This document shows positions 5,386 to 6,479 of a DNA stretch of 6,479 bases, in pieces (the stretch's first letter is position 1; each line of letters starts with the position of its first letter). Source of the DNA: Tannerellaceae bacterium (lineage in GTDB: Bacteria > Bacteroidota > Bacteroidia > Bacteroidales > Tannerellaceae); contig JAITHO010000099.1 of assembly GCA_031279915.1 (NCBI GenBank), positions 1 to 6,479 of the forward strand. Reading direction: 5' to 3'. The position numbers and the translations under genes were made by a program. The notes under the pieces are model-generated. The model had not been told where the DNA came from. It made no database searches and was given only the letters and a program-made list of their open reading frames with translations.

Positions 5386-6009
5386 ATGAACCAAGAGTTT
5401 AATGAACACGACAGCCTCCAACTGATCACCCAGATGATCCATCAGGCTAAGATCGACCTGCAAAAAGGTAGCGGCAATCACATCCTCCTCTGGGGATACT
5501 CCATAGCCGCAATCGCCATCATCAACTTCATTCTTGTGCAGATATATGGTAGCCAGAACATCGCGGTTTATGCCGTGTGGGCGCTCTGCATCCCCATTTT
5601 AGGAGCGAGCATGCTGATGAGCCGCCGCAAAGCCGTAGCGCCGGTCGTGAGCCGAATAGGCAGCATGATTGCCTCCGTTTGGAACGCCTGCACCATCAGT
5701 CTTGCCGTCATTATCTGCATCTTTTATACCCTTGCCATAGCATCCGGAGCGGGCGAGCACTTCGTTTTGATCGTGCCCATCATCATGACCGTAATGGGCT
5801 TGGCGCTCTTTGCAACCGGACGGATATGCCGCTTCAAACCATGCATGTACGGCAGCGCAATCTTCTGGGCCGGAGCCTTGGCGTGCGCAATCTTGACGGC
5901 AATCCTGCACAGGCACGACCTCCACTTCCTGGCGCTTGCCATCTGCATGGCAGCGGGATTTGTAGTACCCGGTCATTTGCTGAATCGATATGTCGGGCAA
6001 GGCGTTTAA
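5386..6009 (+). CDS. Six-helix inner-membrane protein of unknown function
   Basis: The 207-residue product begins with a soluble, partly amphipathic stretch (HDSLQLITQMIHQAKIDLQ, about 8-26) and the segment KGSGNHILLWGYS, which I recognise from small Bacteroidetes membrane proteins encoded beside winged-helix regulators. About six hydrophobic segments follow, near 32-54, 59-79, 96-119, 124-145, 153-174 and 178-199, with basic residues (SRRKAV at 79-84) in a loop. No catalytic motif is visible. The ATG at 5386 follows the previous stop by one base, and the 3' end overlaps the next gene by 20 bp, so the three genes form one operon. A longer in-frame version starting at 5269 would overlap the exported protein gene and is rejected. 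Function unknown; location in the cytoplasmic membrane is fairly certain. Confidence 0.8.
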   Translation: MNQEFNEHDSLQLITQMIHQAKIDLQKGSGNHILLWGYSIAAIAIINFILVQIYGSQNIAVYAVWALCIPILGASMLMSRRKAVAPVVSRIGSMIASVWNACTISLAVIICIFYTLAIASGAGEHFVLIVPIIMTVMGLALFATGRICRFKPCMYGSAIFWAGALACAILTAILHRHDLHFLALAICMAAGFVVPGHLLNRYVGQGV

Positions 6010-6286
6010 GGATTTGGATCCGATGCTGCATGTTCAGCAGCGGCTCGGCATAGTATCCATCCTGCTGTCGGTTGAAGAAGCCGATTTTGTGTACATCCGG
6101 AAACAAACGGGAATGACGGCGGGGAATCTCAGCGTGCACCTCGACAAGCTTGCCACAGCCGGCTACATTCACGTCCGCAAATTCATCGACGGCAAGCGTC
6201 CCCGCACCGTTTGCCGCCTCACCCCCCTCGGCCTGGCTGCATTTGAGAGCTATGTCGAAGCCTTGCGGGAGTATCTTCGGATATAA
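5990..6286 (+). CDS. Small winged-helix transcriptional regulator (MarR/ArsR-like, HTH_27 type)
   Basis: The 98-residue product is essentially one winged helix. After the leading DPMLHVQQRLGIVSILLSVEEADF segment comes the helix-turn-helix YIRKQTGMTAGNLSVHLDKL (35-54), with TAGNLSVHL as the probable recognition helix, and then the wing AGYIHVRKFIDGKRPRTVCRLTPLG (57-81), closed by a helix containing YVEALREYL. The pattern is that of the transcriptional regulator family with DxxLxxxxRLxIxxxL and GNLSxHxxKLxxAGYI. There is no separate ligand domain and no obvious Cys metal site. Its start overlaps the membrane gene by 20 bp and no Shine-Dalgarno is seen, so translation is probably coupled. It most likely controls its own operon through the palindrome at 4636-4662 (inference). 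The membrane protein and exported protein may modulate it, but nothing in the sequence proves this. Confidence 0.9.
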   Translation: MSGKAFKDLDPMLHVQQRLGIVSILLSVEEADFVYIRKQTGMTAGNLSVHLDKLATAGYIHVRKFIDGKRPRTVCRLTPLGLAAFESYVEALREYLRI

Positions 6287-6291
6287 CATAC

Positions 6292-6331
6292 AAAGGGCCG
6301 TTGAGCAAAATAAAGTTCAACGGCCCTTTTT
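6292..6331 (+). terminator. Rho-independent terminator of the three-gene operon
   Basis: AAAGGGCCGTTGA (6292-6304) and TCAACGGCCCTTT (6317-6329) form a perfect 13-bp stem with a 12-nt loop, followed by T (T-run 6327-6331). It begins 5 nt after the stop codon of the regulator gene. Confidence 0.9.
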
Positions 6332-6390
6332 GCGACTGCGCATGCAGGAGGAAATGTGCCAGGTGGAATTACCTTTTGACCCCCAATTGC

Positions 6391-6462
6391 GCAACGTTGG
6401 CCCTCTCTGCCGAGAAGCTCGGTCAAGCAATGTTTTTCTCCGCTCTCTACCGAACTTATCGG
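6391..6462. repeat. Imperfect direct repeat with small hairpins at the right edge
   Basis: CTCTCTrCCGA-n5-TCGG occurs at 6403-6422 and again 40 bp later at 6443-6462. The similarity extends to the left as GCAAyGTT (from 6391 and 6427) with a short length difference. In each copy CCGA and TCGG pair as a small hairpin; in the first the stem is CCGAG / CTCGG. The window ends 17 bp later, so more copies could follow. No gene can be assigned between the terminator at 6331 and the edge. Confidence 0.5.
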
Positions 6463-6479
6463 CGAGCTCAAAAAAACGA

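Noticed and set aside
6250..6471. Minus-strand ORF of 73 codons
   Set aside because: It runs through the terminator hairpin and into the 3' end of the regulator gene, with no recognisable protein features.
1..6479. CRISPR array, tRNA or rRNA genes, complete insertion sequence
   Set aside because: No regularly spaced identical repeats beyond the two-copy units described, no cloverleaf or rRNA-like stretch noticed, and no transposase-like protein in any frame.

Overview
The window looks like chromosomal DNA from a Bacteroidota species, most likely order Bacteroidales. The evidence is the short uS15 and 863-residue ClpB of the type found in that group, several promoters matching the phylum-specific -33 TTG / -7 TAnnTTTG pattern (at 156-163, 3810-3817 and 4662-4669), AT-rich leaders mostly without Shine-Dalgarno sites, and a three-gene module typical of Bacteroidetes. 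A Porphyromonas/Tannerella-like host is possible from the general look of the small ORF at the left end, but I cannot settle the genus.

Layout: (1) 1-209, a divergent spacer: a possible start of a leftward gene running off the edge, a small hairpin, a decayed-looking mini-ORF, and the rpsO promoter. (2) 210-479, rpsO (30S protein uS15), rightward. (3) 480-663, a 122-bp near-perfect-ended palindrome directly after the rpsO stop, then a strong bidirectional terminator shared with the convergent gene clpB. (4) 664-3255, clpB (disaggregase) on the minus strand, with a good Shine-Dalgarno. (5) 3256-3964, a 709-bp divergent spacer unusually rich in inverted repeats, ending in a consensus promoter followed by two tandem copies of a hairpin-plus-terminator unit. 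(6) 3965-4582, a NYN/PIN-like putative ribonuclease gene directly behind those terminators. (7) 4583-6331, a promoter with a 27-bp palindrome embedded between its -33 and -7 boxes, then a tight three-gene operon: exported helical-repeat protein, six-helix membrane protein, and a small winged-helix regulator, closed by a rho-independent terminator. (8) 6332-6479, non-coding as far as I can tell, with an imperfect direct repeat.

The housekeeping genes rpsO and clpB are ordinary. The points most worth following are the tandem attenuator-like leader in front of the NYN nuclease gene, the nested palindromes upstream of it, the palindrome inside the operon promoter paired with a regulator encoded at the end of the same operon (suggesting autoregulation), and the large palindrome behind rpsO.
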